A stretch of 64,000 bases of DNA from a virus. The position numbers and the translations under genes are program-made. The first letter of the stretch is position 1; each line of letters opens with the position of its first letter. Under the pieces are notes generated by a model. That model was not told the origin of the DNA and searched no databases. It worked only from the letters and a program-made list of their open reading frames with translations. Location: the IMG/VR virus record IMGVR_UViG_3300036792_000218, positions 1 to 64,000 of that record; one strand, written 5' to 3'. Of this stretch, positions 15,236 to 22,739 are shown in pieces.

Positions 15236-16612
15236 ATGCCGTCAGAGCTCCGCGAGGCGCTGAACGCCGCCGGCGCATCAGCCCTAGTCCCGAAGATCAT
15301 CTCCCCGATCCTGGTCGAGTACCAGCGTCGTTACGCGCCGCTGTGCCGCTCGATCCCCATGGAACCGTGGGCATCGGACATCTACTACTTCAACCAGCGG
15401 ACGCAGAACCCCGGCGGCGGCGCGGTCCCCGACGGCGGCGCCCGCCCGGTCACCAACTCGACCTACGTGCAGAACCAGTTCCAGATGAAGCACGTGGAGA
15501 GCGTCGGCGCGGTCACCGGCTACAGCCAGGAAGTGACCCGGCAGCTGATCGGCGACCTGCGGCAGACGGAAATCCAGGGGTCCATCAAGGGCTACTACTG
15601 GGACGTCGAGACGTTCATCGGCTGGGGCAACGCCGCGGCCACCCTGAACCAGGCTCAGCCGCAGTTCGACGGCCTCGACACGCTGATCAACACGTTCAGC
15701 GGCGGCACCCAGAACGCCATCGACAAGGCCGGCAACTCGTTCACCCTCGCGTTCGCGGACGAGCTGATCGACATGGTGGAGTCCAACGCCGCCATGCCGG
15801 TACAGGACGAGTCGTGGATGTTCGTCACGAGCTCGACGGGCAACAGCCGGTTCAGCCAGCTGCTGCAGAACCAGCAGCGGTTCATCGACAAAGTCGAGAT
15901 CGCTCCGGGCCTCATCGTGCCGTCGTACAGGAACATCCCGATCGTGAAGTCGTCGTTCCTGTCGATGCGAGGCTACAACGTCGGCGCGGTCACCTCCGCG
16001 ACCGCCGCGAACGCCGCGGCGACGCTGAACGGCACCTACAAGTACACGGTGTCCGCGATCATCGCCCGCCAGGGTGAGATCGCGCCGAGCGCCGAGGTGA
16101 GCCAGGCGGTCACCACGGGCAACAACGTGGTCCTGTCCTTCACCCCGCCGTCCGGTCAGGACGGGCTCGCGCCGCAGCTTTACAAGGTGTGGCGCACCGC
16201 CGCGAACGGCGCGTCGGGGTCGGAGACGTTCCTCGGCTACGTCGATGCGACGGTTGGCCTGCTCGCCGACGGCGTGACGCAGGTCCTCACCAACCAGATC
16301 GTCGACACCGGCGCGGCGCTGATCCCGATGCAGTCGAGCGGCAGCATCGTCCCGGGCATCCTGCCCGCGACGTACATCGGGACGAACACGGCGATGCTTC
16401 CCCCGTCCGCCGGCCTGGAGAACTTCTTCCTGATCAGCCGGGACCGGGGCAACCTGTGCCGCCCGTACGTGCGCGAGGCGAAGCCGCTCGACGTGTACCC
16501 GACCACGGCGGCCCCCGACACGCTGCCCTACGCAGTCATCGGGGACACCACGCTCGCGGTCCGGGCGCCCAAGTTCCTCGGGCGCCTGTACCGCACCGCG
16601 ATCGCGGTCTAG
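15236..16612 (+). CDS. Major capsid protein with an inserted Ig/FN3-like domain
   Basis: This 458-residue protein follows protease/scaffold after 107 bp. The N-terminal arm (LVPKIISPILVEYQRRYAPL) and segments VTGYSQEVTRQLIGD and LPYAVIGDTTLAVRAPKFLG fit an HK97-fold shell protein. Residues about 251-345 (YKYTVSAIIARQGEIAPSAE, LYKVWRTAANGASG) look like an FN3/Ig-like insertion that would project from the capsomer surface. GAGAGGAGACGGCC precedes the ATG. High copy number in virions is expected. Confidence 0.85.
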   Translation: MPSELREALNAAGASALVPKIISPILVEYQRRYAPLCRSIPMEPWASDIYYFNQRTQNPGGGAVPDGGARPVTNSTYVQNQFQMKHVESVGAVTGYSQEVTRQLIGDLRQTEIQGSIKGYYWDVETFIGWGNAAATLNQAQPQFDGLDTLINTFSGGTQNAIDKAGNSFTLAFADELIDMVESNAAMPVQDESWMFVTSSTGNSRFSQLLQNQQRFIDKVEIAPGLIVPSYRNIPIVKSSFLSMRGYNVGAVTSATAANAAATLNGTYKYTVSAIIARQGEIAPSAEVSQAVTTGNNVVLSFTPPSGQDGLAPQLYKVWRTAANGASGSETFLGYVDATVGLLADGVTQVLTNQIVDTGAALIPMQSSGSIVPGILPATYIGTNTAMLPPSAGLENFFLISRDRGNLCRPYVREAKPLDVYPTTAAPDTLPYAVIGDTTLAVRAPKFLGRLYRTAIAV

Positions 16613-16686
16613 CCGGTACCAGTCTGGTGTGCCCGGCGGGGGTCGGCTCTCCCGCCGGGCACACCGGTTTCACGAAAGGAATCGTC

Positions 16687-17238
16687 GTGCTGGTTTCCGG
16701 TGAACGGGACGGGCAGGTCGTCGCCCACACAGGCGGCATCTACCGTTTCCCCGCCGCCGGCCAGCCGGCCGAGGTTCCCCGCGCGCTGGCCGCGCACCTC
16801 CTGGCGGCCGGCGGGTTCCGGTCGCACCACAACAGCGAAAGCGGAGGCACCGTGCACCTGCAGAAAGACCAGGGCGGCTGCGAGATCACCCACAAGGGCA
16901 GCCAGTACGCCTGGGAAAACGACGGGGACGTCACCGAGGTCCCCGACGAGCTCGCGATGGAACTGGTACCGCTCGGCGGCTACCGGGTGGTTCAGCCGAA
17001 GGCGGCGGAAGACCCGGAGGACACCGGCGACGGCGGCACCGGCGACGGCGGCGACGGCGAGACCGGCGGCCCTGACGAGGCCGGCGACGGCACCGAAGGC
17101 GGAGACGGCGAGGACGGCGAGGACGGCCAGGGCGACGACGCCACCGGGACCACCGACCCCGACCCGGACCCGGACCCCGCCCCGGAAGGCACCGCGAAGC
17201 GCGGCCGCACTTCACGCCGCAAGACCACCACCACCTGA
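16687..17238 (+). CDS. Hypothetical protein with acidic low-complexity tail
   Basis: The start chosen is GTG 16687, six bases after AAAGGA; the frame is open far upstream only inside the capsid gene. In this 183-residue product, the N-terminal 95 residues contain two related units around GGIYRFP...VPRALAAHLLAAGG and GSQYAWENDGDVTEVPDELA. These are typical of small proteins encoded after actinophage capsid genes. The rest is Gly/Asp/Glu repeats ending in basic KRGRTSRRKTTTT. Possibly a head protein with a flexible tail. Confidence 0.65.
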   Translation: MLVSGERDGQVVAHTGGIYRFPAAGQPAEVPRALAAHLLAAGGFRSHHNSESGGTVHLQKDQGGCEITHKGSQYAWENDGDVTEVPDELAMELVPLGGYRVVQPKAAEDPEDTGDGGTGDGGDGETGGPDEAGDGTEGGDGEDGEDGQGDDATGTTDPDPDPDPAPEGTAKRGRTSRRKTTTT

Positions 17239-17270
17239 CCGCTGGTCCTCGAGCACGCAGGGGGTGAGCC

Positions 17271-17933
17271 GTGGCTGACTCGGTTGTTCCCCTTTGCAGC
17301 CCCTCGCAGTTCAAGGAGGGCGCGTTCTCTGACCTGGTCAAGGGCTACAGCGCGCAGGCCCTCGCCGACCTGCTGGCGGAGGGCACGCGGCTGTGCGAGG
17401 ACGCGACCGAACGGCGCCTCGCCCCGTTCACGATCACGGAGCTGATCAGGGCCGACGGGATCGACCCGGACGAGTACACCGACAGCGCGAACCTGCCGAT
17501 GGACATCCGGTCGACGCTCGGCGCGTCGTACGCGCAGGCGCTCGGCGCGTCGTCGCTGGTCCGCCACTGCTGGGTAAGCGAGTTCGCGCCCCGCTACCAG
17601 GACATGTGGGCCTACACCGAGGTGTCGGTCAGCATCATCCGGTCCTACGGCGGCAGCCAGGACGTGAGCCCGGCGCAGATCCTCAGCGGGCCCGAAGCGG
17701 ACTCCGGTCACCTGTGGTTCCAGCTCGGCATGTTCCTGCCGGTCGGCAGCCGCGTGCAGGTCACCTACTCGGGCGGGTACACCGTCGCGGTTCCCGCCTC
17801 CCTGGTGCGCGCCAACAAGTTCATGAGCGCGTACCTCGCCGTCAGGGAACTCAACCCGGACGACGTGCAGCACGACCCCGCCCAGCTCCACGCCGACGCC
17901 CTGATGTCCCTCGGCGGGTTCGGGAGGGACTAA
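17271..17933 (+). CDS. Head-tail connector protein
   Basis: This 220-residue protein has features of gp6-type adaptors: an N-terminal helical part (LADLLAEGTRLCEDATERRL), then a beta segment with VQVTYSGGYTV, and a C-terminal helix (LVRANKFMSAYLAVRELN). Such proteins sit under the portal. Position directly after the capsid region supports this. The GTG start is at 17271, and its stop overlaps the next ATG (TAATG). Confidence 0.7.
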   Translation: MADSVVPLCSPSQFKEGAFSDLVKGYSAQALADLLAEGTRLCEDATERRLAPFTITELIRADGIDPDEYTDSANLPMDIRSTLGASYAQALGASSLVRHCWVSEFAPRYQDMWAYTEVSVSIIRSYGGSQDVSPAQILSGPEADSGHLWFQLGMFLPVGSRVQVTYSGGYTVAVPASLVRANKFMSAYLAVRELNPDDVQHDPAQLHADALMSLGGFGRD

Positions 17934-18169
17934 TGGCACCAAGGTTCAAGGCGCACAAGGGCAGGCACCCGCGCGCCGAGTTCGAGGCGCACAAGAGCGC
18001 CGTGCACAAGCGGGTGTTCTCAGCGCACGCCAGGGCGCTCCCGGTCAAGAAACCCAAGGCCGTCAAGGTGAAGAAGCCGAAAAAGCCCAAGAAAATGAAC
18101 ATGACGAAGTACAGGACCGCGCTGAAGAAGCAGGTCACCGCGGCGCTTGAGGCCAGGCAGGGGCTTTAG
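17933..18169 (+). CDS. Small Lys/Ala-rich basic protein
   Basis: This 78-residue product is translated from ATG 17933, coupled to the connector gene by TAATG. It starts MAPRFKAHKGRHPRAEFEAH and has a histone-like stretch (VKKPKAVKVKKPKKPKK). Strong positive charge suggests DNA or polyanion binding, perhaps in the virion. No family is recognised. It ends six bases before a convergent leftward gene. Confidence 0.6.
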   Translation: MAPRFKAHKGRHPRAEFEAHKSAVHKRVFSAHARALPVKKPKAVKVKKPKKPKKMNMTKYRTALKKQVTAALEARQGL

Positions 18170-18174
18170 CGGCG

Positions 18175-18420
18175 CTAGTCCTCGCCGTCGTAGAGGGCCG
18201 GGAACGACCTCCGGGCGACACCATCGGCGTACGCCACCGCCTCCGGGGACAGGGACGCCACGGCGTAGCGGATGCGCTCCTCCGGCGTCATCCCAGCGGT
18301 CTCCCGCTCGGCCCGCTCGATGCCGCTCGTCCAGATCGCGATCAGGTCGCGGCCCGCGTCCTCCATTGCGACCGACGGCGAGAAGCGGAGCCCGAGGCGG
18401 TGCAGCAGGCGACGGAACAT
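18175..18420 (-). CDS. Leftward hypothetical 81-residue protein
   Basis: The product (MFRRLLHRLGLRFSPSV...) has a short amphipathic N-terminus followed by helices (MTPEERIRYAVASLSPEAVA). It lies 9 bp downstream of another leftward gene and converges with the late operon. No clear ribosome-binding site or family is seen. Confidence 0.5.
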   Translation of the reverse strand: MFRRLLHRLGLRFSPSVAMEDAGRDLIAIWTSGIERAERETAGMTPEERIRYAVASLSPEAVAYADGVARRSFPALYDGED

Positions 18421-18429
18421 GTCCGCAGC

Positions 18430-18975
18430 CTAGCGCGCGCTCCTCTCCCCCTCGATGACCTCGGCGGCGGCGGCAACGGCGCGGATGCGCGGGTCCGCGG
18501 CGATGATCCGGCCGAACTCGGCGAACGCCGCGGCAAGGGGCGCGATTGCCCTGGTGATCGTGTCGGCCATCGAGGCGAGGGCTGCGTGCGCCTCTTCGAT
18601 GGTGAGCAGCCTGCCGTCGTAGCGGATGTGCGTGACCGGCTGCCCGTCGGGGCAGAGCGGGCCGCCGTCATCGCTCATGGTCGCCTGCGGTTTCCCGTCG
18701 TGCCGGCAGGCGGTGCCGTCCGCGTGCAGCAGCGCCACGCCAGCAGGGGGCGGCGCGTCCCCGATCGAGACCCCTCCTGAGTGATCGCACAGCGTCCCGT
18801 CCTCGTGGACCTTCCTCGGGTGCCCTGGCTGCGAGTAGTCCTGCCCCGCGATCACCTGGCCGCCTCCGCAGTAGACGGCCTTCTTGGGCTCGGCAGGCTG
18901 GCCGGCGTCCATCGCCGGCCGCATCAAGGTCGCCGGGATCTGCTCCGGCCGGATCTCGCTCATCTCCCTGGTCAT
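18430..18975 (-). CDS. Leftward protein with repeated His/Cys DGT motifs
   Basis: This 181-residue protein starts at ATG 18973-18975; MSEIRP at 18963 is an alternative. The middle carries three related motifs (HEDGTLCDHSG, HADGTACRHDG, DDGGPLCPDGQ) that look like small metal-binding knuckles. The C-terminal 80 residues form an Ala-rich helix (AHAALASMADTITRAIAPL). The long frame upstream to 19419 is antisense to a tail gene and is rejected. It is part of a leftward island in the late region, and its function is unknown. Confidence 0.5.
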   Translation of the reverse strand: MTREMSEIRPEQIPATLMRPAMDAGQPAEPKKAVYCGGGQVIAGQDYSQPGHPRKVHEDGTLCDHSGGVSIGDAPPPAGVALLHADGTACRHDGKPQATMSDDGGPLCPDGQPVTHIRYDGRLLTIEEAHAALASMADTITRAIAPLAAAFAEFGRIIAADPRIRAVAAAAEVIEGERSAR

Positions 18976-19008
18976 GCCCGACAGGATGCCACGGGAAGGC
19001 GGTGACCT

Positions 19009-19515
19009 GTGCCGGACTACACCGGCCTTAGCTCGGTAGAGACCCGTGAGGCCGCGTGGCTCACGGCCAGCGGTGACGGGCTGCCCGCGCTGCTGACCGC
19101 CGCGGGCGGCCCGTGGGACGTCATCCAGGCGTTCTGGCCCCGCACCCCGGCCACCCAGAAAACCCAGCTCTACGTGACGTCGCTCGACGCCGACGACGTG
19201 CGGGCGGCGAACATCCGGATCAGGCCGCACTACCAGATCGTGCTCGAGTTCCACTGGCCGGTGCGGGCTACCACCCCAGGGATCGCCGAGACCGAGCAGC
19301 AGAACCTCAAGCAGGCCCTTGACCTGCTGATCCAGCGGGTACGCGGGCCGGTGGGCGACAAGACCCACGGCGGCGCGTTCCTGTCCGCCGGCGAGGACCC
19401 GAGGTTTCCGGGCGTGCACGTGTCGATCGAGCAGCCGTGGGTGACGATCCCCGCGTCCAAGGAGCTACGCGGGACCGTCACCTACTTCGCGGACGACTTC
19501 GAGCTCAACGGCTAG
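19009..19515 (+). CDS. Probable tail-completion/neck protein
   Basis: This 168-residue protein lies between connector and tail-tube genes where neck and tail-terminator proteins are encoded. The core (YQIVLEFHWPVRATTPGIAE, LDLLIQRVRGPVGDKTHGG, PWVTIPASKELRGTVTYFAD) has the alternating beta-alpha-beta layout of tail terminators. The GTG start is at 19009. It overlaps a convergent leftward gene by 11 bp. The family is inferred from position and fold impression only. Confidence 0.55.
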   Translation: MPDYTGLSSVETREAAWLTASGDGLPALLTAAGGPWDVIQAFWPRTPATQKTQLYVTSLDADDVRAANIRIRPHYQIVLEFHWPVRATTPGIAETEQQNLKQALDLLIQRVRGPVGDKTHGGAFLSAGEDPRFPGVHVSIEQPWVTIPASKELRGTVTYFADDFELNG

Positions 19516-20074
19516 AGCACGCCGGGCAGAACATCTCCATCAGCGCGCTTCCGTCCGGCTCCGTCGTGGTCCGCACGTCCCTCGGTGTCCCGCAGTCCTC
19601 GCAGGCACCGTAAAGCGTCAGCTTGCGTACCGCGTCCTCGTCCATGGCCCCCGCCTCAGATGCCGCAGGGAGCCCGGCAGGCGGCGAAACAGTACGCGCA
19701 GACCGTCGCGCCGTGGCCCGGAACTCCCCGACGGGCACACTAGCAGCCGTTTCACCCGGCCCGCTTGCCCGCTCAGCGGCGTAGCAGCGGGCCGCCGGCA
19801 GGTACGCGCCGATCCGGTAGGTGACCGGGCCGCCGTCCGCGTCGATGCTGAGCAGCGCCCCCGTGTAGCCGTGCGGGTCACCGTCGCCGGGCTGGCCGGC
19901 GTCGCGGATCTCCGCCCACGGTGACTCGCCCGCGTCGACCAGGGCGATCAGCGGCACCGTCACCAGGATCCGCGCCGCGGCGGCGGCGATCCGCAGTCTC
20001 GGCCCGTTCGGCGGGTCATCGGCGAACACCGTGAAAACCTCGCCGAACTCCCGGCCGGCCAGCTCACCCGTCAC
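19505..20074 (-). CDS. Leftward hypothetical protein with C-terminal zinc ribbon
   Basis: This 189-residue protein starts at GTG 20072-20074. The N-terminal 110 residues resemble a small alpha/beta domain (FGEVFTVFADDPPNGPRLRI). The last 46 contain YGACEDCGTPRDV and FCPACSSR, a four-Cys zinc ribbon. An internal ATG at the start of that ribbon has GGCGGGGG upstream, so a short form is possible. It is the third antisense island in the head-tail region. Confidence 0.5.
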   Translation of the reverse strand: MTGELAGREFGEVFTVFADDPPNGPRLRIAAAAARILVTVPLIALVDAGESPWAEIRDAGQPGDGDPHGYTGALLSIDADGGPVTYRIGAYLPAARCYAAERASGPGETAASVPVGEFRATARRSARTVSPPAGLPAASEAGAMDEDAVRKLTLYGACEDCGTPRDVRTTTEPDGSALMEMFCPACSSR

Positions 20075-20110
20075 CCGCCCACCGTAGCCCGAACACCGGG
20101 AGGTCTCTGC

Positions 20111-20398
20111 ATGTCCATGTCCAGGTACCGCAACGACACCGGGGGCGTGCTGACGGTCAATGACCTGATGCGCCAGGTGGGGCCGAACGAGGAATTCGAC
20201 TATGACCCGGAGACTTACGGGGTGATCCCCGGCTGCGCCCTGGTCGACGCGCCGCAGACCGAAACCGGGGCGGGCCAGGGCGACGGTACCGGCGACGCCG
20301 GCGAGCAGGAAGACACCGCGGCCGCGGCGGCCGGCGGCGACGCACCGAGGACCCGCAGGCGCAAGGGCGCAGGCGACGAGGGCAAGGAGACCGCCTGA
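20111..20398 (+). CDS. Hypothetical 95-residue protein before the tail tube
   Basis: The start ATG 20111 follows GGGAGGTCTCTGC. The N-terminal 50 residues (RYRNDTGGVLTVNDLMRQVG) form a short beta domain like those after head-completion genes. The tail is acidic low-complexity with a basic end (RTRRRKGAGDEGKE), echoing the protein at 16687. The stop overlaps the tail-tube ATG. Confidence 0.55.
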   Translation: MSMSRYRNDTGGVLTVNDLMRQVGPNEEFDYDPETYGVIPGCALVDAPQTETGAGQGDGTGDAGEQEDTAAAAAGGDAPRTRRRKGAGDEGKETA

Positions 20399-21561
20399 TG
20401 ACTTACCTGTCCCGCCTCGCCAAGCTCGGCGTAGCGAAGGAAACCACCCCGAACACGTGGCTCGCCCCGACCGTCAGCGTGCCGTTCAGCACCGCGAAGT
20501 ACGTCAACATGATCGACCAGAACCGCGACGAGTCGGTGCGGGCGAACGACGCCGTGCTGCAGGGCATCGTGCAGGGCGTCGCGTACGCCACGTGGGAGAT
20601 CGAGAGCAACAGCTACGCGGACCTGATCGGGCACTGGCTGAGGGCCATGATCGGCCCCGACACGGTGACGCCGGGCGTGTCGACGACCCTCGCGGCGAAC
20701 TGCGCCGCCGGGGCGACGTCGATCTCGCTCACCGCGACCGTGCCGGCGAACAGCATCCTCCAGATCAGTGACGCGTCCGGCGCGAACCTGGAATGGGTGC
20801 AGGTCGGCACCGTCACCGGCACGGGCCCGTACACCGCGCCGGTCACCACCCCGGCGGCGGGCACGAAGTACGCGCACACCGCGGCGGGCGGCGCGGTGCT
20901 GTCCCAGTCGACGCACCTGTTCAAGCAGAACCGCAGCTTCGCCACGGTGTGGCCGACGTACAGCTTCACGACCGACGACGGCGCCTCACAGCTGGGCTGG
21001 CCCGGCTGCGTCATGAGCGAGCTGGCCCTCAAGATCGACCCGAAGGGCCTGGTCACGTGGGGGCCGAAGTTCACCGGCTTCCCGAGCATCACCGAGGCGA
21101 CGTTCGCCTACGCCGCCTCCGCCGTGCAGCCGGTCCAGGGCTGGGCGTGGACCTGCACGAACGCCGGGGCGGCCTCCACGCGCGGCCTGACCATGGACAT
21201 CACCATGAAGCGGGCCGTCGACGCGATCAACAGCTCCGACGGCACGCAGGGGCCGCGTGAGGTGTTCCCCGGCGCGATGGAGATCGACGGCACGTACAAG
21301 GCGATCTACGAGAACCTGACCGATTACAACCTGTACGCGAACGCGGTGCAGACCCCGACGGTCCACACCCTCACGCAGCCGGTCGCGACCGGGGGCGCGG
21401 TCATCGCGGTCACCATGAGCCAGTCCGGTTACACCACGGGCGCGGTCGACCTCGGCAGCACCTACGTTCAGTCCAGCTACGGCGTGAGCGGCATCGCGAA
21501 CACCACCGACTCCGGTATCACGCAGGTGACGCTGAAGAACTTCCAGTCCGCTTCCTACTAA
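20398..21561 (+). CDS. Major tail tube protein
   Basis: This 387-residue protein, coupled by ATGA, directly precedes the frameshifting chaperone pair as tail tube genes do. The N-terminus (LSRLAKLGVAKETTPNTWLA) and DESVRANDAVLQGIVQG segment are typical of siphovirus tail tubes. Residues about 95-165 (AANCAAGATSISLTATVPAN) look like an added beta domain that may decorate the tube. It polymerises into rings around the tape measure. Confidence 0.8.
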   Translation: MTYLSRLAKLGVAKETTPNTWLAPTVSVPFSTAKYVNMIDQNRDESVRANDAVLQGIVQGVAYATWEIESNSYADLIGHWLRAMIGPDTVTPGVSTTLAANCAAGATSISLTATVPANSILQISDASGANLEWVQVGTVTGTGPYTAPVTTPAAGTKYAHTAAGGAVLSQSTHLFKQNRSFATVWPTYSFTTDDGASQLGWPGCVMSELALKIDPKGLVTWGPKFTGFPSITEATFAYAASAVQPVQGWAWTCTNAGAASTRGLTMDITMKRAVDAINSSDGTQGPREVFPGAMEIDGTYKAIYENLTDYNLYANAVQTPTVHTLTQPVATGGAVIAVTMSQSGYTTGAVDLGSTYVQSSYGVSGIANTTDSGITQVTLKNFQSASY

Positions 21562-21590
21562 ATCCAGCACGTAAACGGGGGAAATGCACG

Positions 21591-22016
21591 ATGGGTTACC
21601 GCAACCCGGTCATCACGTTCCGGTTCGACGAGCTGGTCGAGGAAGGCGACTCCTGTCACGTCGTCATCCGCAACCCGCGCCTCATGCCGGGCGCCGAGAT
21701 CAAGTCAATGGCCGGCATATCCGACGCCGGCGACGACGAAGCTACCGGCACGACGATGGACCGCGTGTTCGAGATGATCGCCAAGCTCGTCATCGGCTGG
21801 CGGGTGTACGACCCGACCACGCCGCTCAAGGTGAACGAGCACACCGGGGAACTGATCAACGACGAGGAAACCGAGCCCCGGCTGCTGCCGCTGCCCGCCA
21901 CCCCCGAACTCGTGGCGACGCTCCCGCAGGAAATCGTCATGAAGCTCATGGACGAGGTGACCGGCGCGATAAACCCTCCAAAGAGCCAGGAGGGGACTAC
22001 TTCGACAACGTCCTAG
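21591..22016 (+). CDS. Tail assembly chaperone, short form
   Basis: This 141-residue product of the unshifted frame lies between tail tube and tape measure, the invariant place for the G-type chaperone. It is acidic and helical toward the end (LPQEIVMKLMDEVTGAIN). The start ATG 21591 follows GGGGGAAATGCACG. The frame closes at TAG 22014-22016, but ribosomes can shift to the -1 frame at 21971-21977. Confidence 0.8.
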   Translation: MGYRNPVITFRFDELVEEGDSCHVVIRNPRLMPGAEIKSMAGISDAGDDEATGTTMDRVFEMIAKLVIGWRVYDPTTPLKVNEHTGELINDEETEPRLLPLPATPELVATLPQEIVMKLMDEVTGAINPPKSQEGTTSTTS

Positions 22017-22240
22017 CCACCGCCGAGAGCGTTTACGACGGCACGTGGGGAAGCGGGCCGGTGCCGGAGGAACTGGCGGACTACGAGCTGATGCGGGACA
22101 TGGGCTGGTCCTGGCCTGACCTTGAGGCCGCCCCGCCGTACGTCCGCCGGTACTGCATGGACCTGATGATCATCCGCCGCCGCGTCGAGGCCGAGCGGGC
22201 AGACCGGGGGGCGGACGGTGACCGGCAACGCCGCCCGTGA
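21591..22240 (+). CDS. Tail assembly chaperone, -1 frameshift fusion (G-T type)
   Basis: A second frame stays open to 22240 and encodes a conserved-looking domain (YDGTWGSGPVPEELADYELM, RDMGWSWPDLEAAPPYVRR) with no good start of its own. Joining at the A AAC CCT heptamer gives about 216 residues: 129 from the first frame plus 87 from the -1 frame. The G/G-T pair binds the tape measure during tail assembly and is absent from virions in known phages. The exact slip codon is inferred. Confidence 0.75.
21971..21977 (+). other. Probable -1 ribosomal slippery heptamer
   Basis: AAACCCT is phased X XXY YYZ in the first frame (A AAC CCT). A GGAGGGG purine run lies about 12 bases downstream and could stimulate slippage. 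It is the only good heptamer in the overlap of the two frames. Confidence 0.6.
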
Positions 22241-22712
22241 AGTCGCGGACAACCTGCGGCGGCTACGCGCCCTCGCCGAGACCGAGGCACCACTGGCCGC
22301 GGTGCGGGCACTGTCGCAGGGCGGCGAAACAGCCGTCAAGGTGAAGCTCACCTCGAGCACGCACACGGAGGGCACCCCGACGCCGTCGGCGCCGGGGGAA
22401 CCGCCGTCACTCATCAGCGGTGCCCTCCGCCGGTCGCTGAAACGGTCCCCGGCTGTCGTCACCGCCCCCGGCTGCGCGACGTGCGTCCTGGGGTCCTCCC
22501 TGATTTACGCGCCGGTCCACGAGTTCGGGCCGGTCACCATCACCAGCCACGGCAGCTACCCGCTGCGGAACAAGAACACGGGGCAGGTGTTCGGCCACCA
22601 GGTCATCATCCCGAGGCGCCCGTACATGGCCCCGTCGATGGCCGAGTACGTGGCATCAGGCATGGCCACCAGGGTTGCCGCCGCCGCGTGGGCGGCGGCG
22701 CTCGGCCTCTGA
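22218..22712 (+). CDS. HK97 gp10-like tail protein
   Basis: This 164-residue protein starts at GTG 22218 and overlaps the frameshift product end. The middle (GEPPSLISGALRRSLKRSPA, LIYAPVHEFG, RPYMAPSM) matches HK97 gp10-type neck/tail-completion proteins, with the YAPVHEFG signature. In most phages this gene precedes the tail tube; here it follows the chaperones, an unusual order. The last 25 residues are an Ala-rich helix. Confidence 0.7.
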   Translation: MTGNAAREVADNLRRLRALAETEAPLAAVRALSQGGETAVKVKLTSSTHTEGTPTPSAPGEPPSLISGALRRSLKRSPAVVTAPGCATCVLGSSLIYAPVHEFGPVTITSHGSYPLRNKNTGQVFGHQVIIPRRPYMAPSMAEYVASGMATRVAAAAWAAALGL

Positions 22713-22739
22713 CGTCCCGCCACCGGGGGGTGACCGCCG

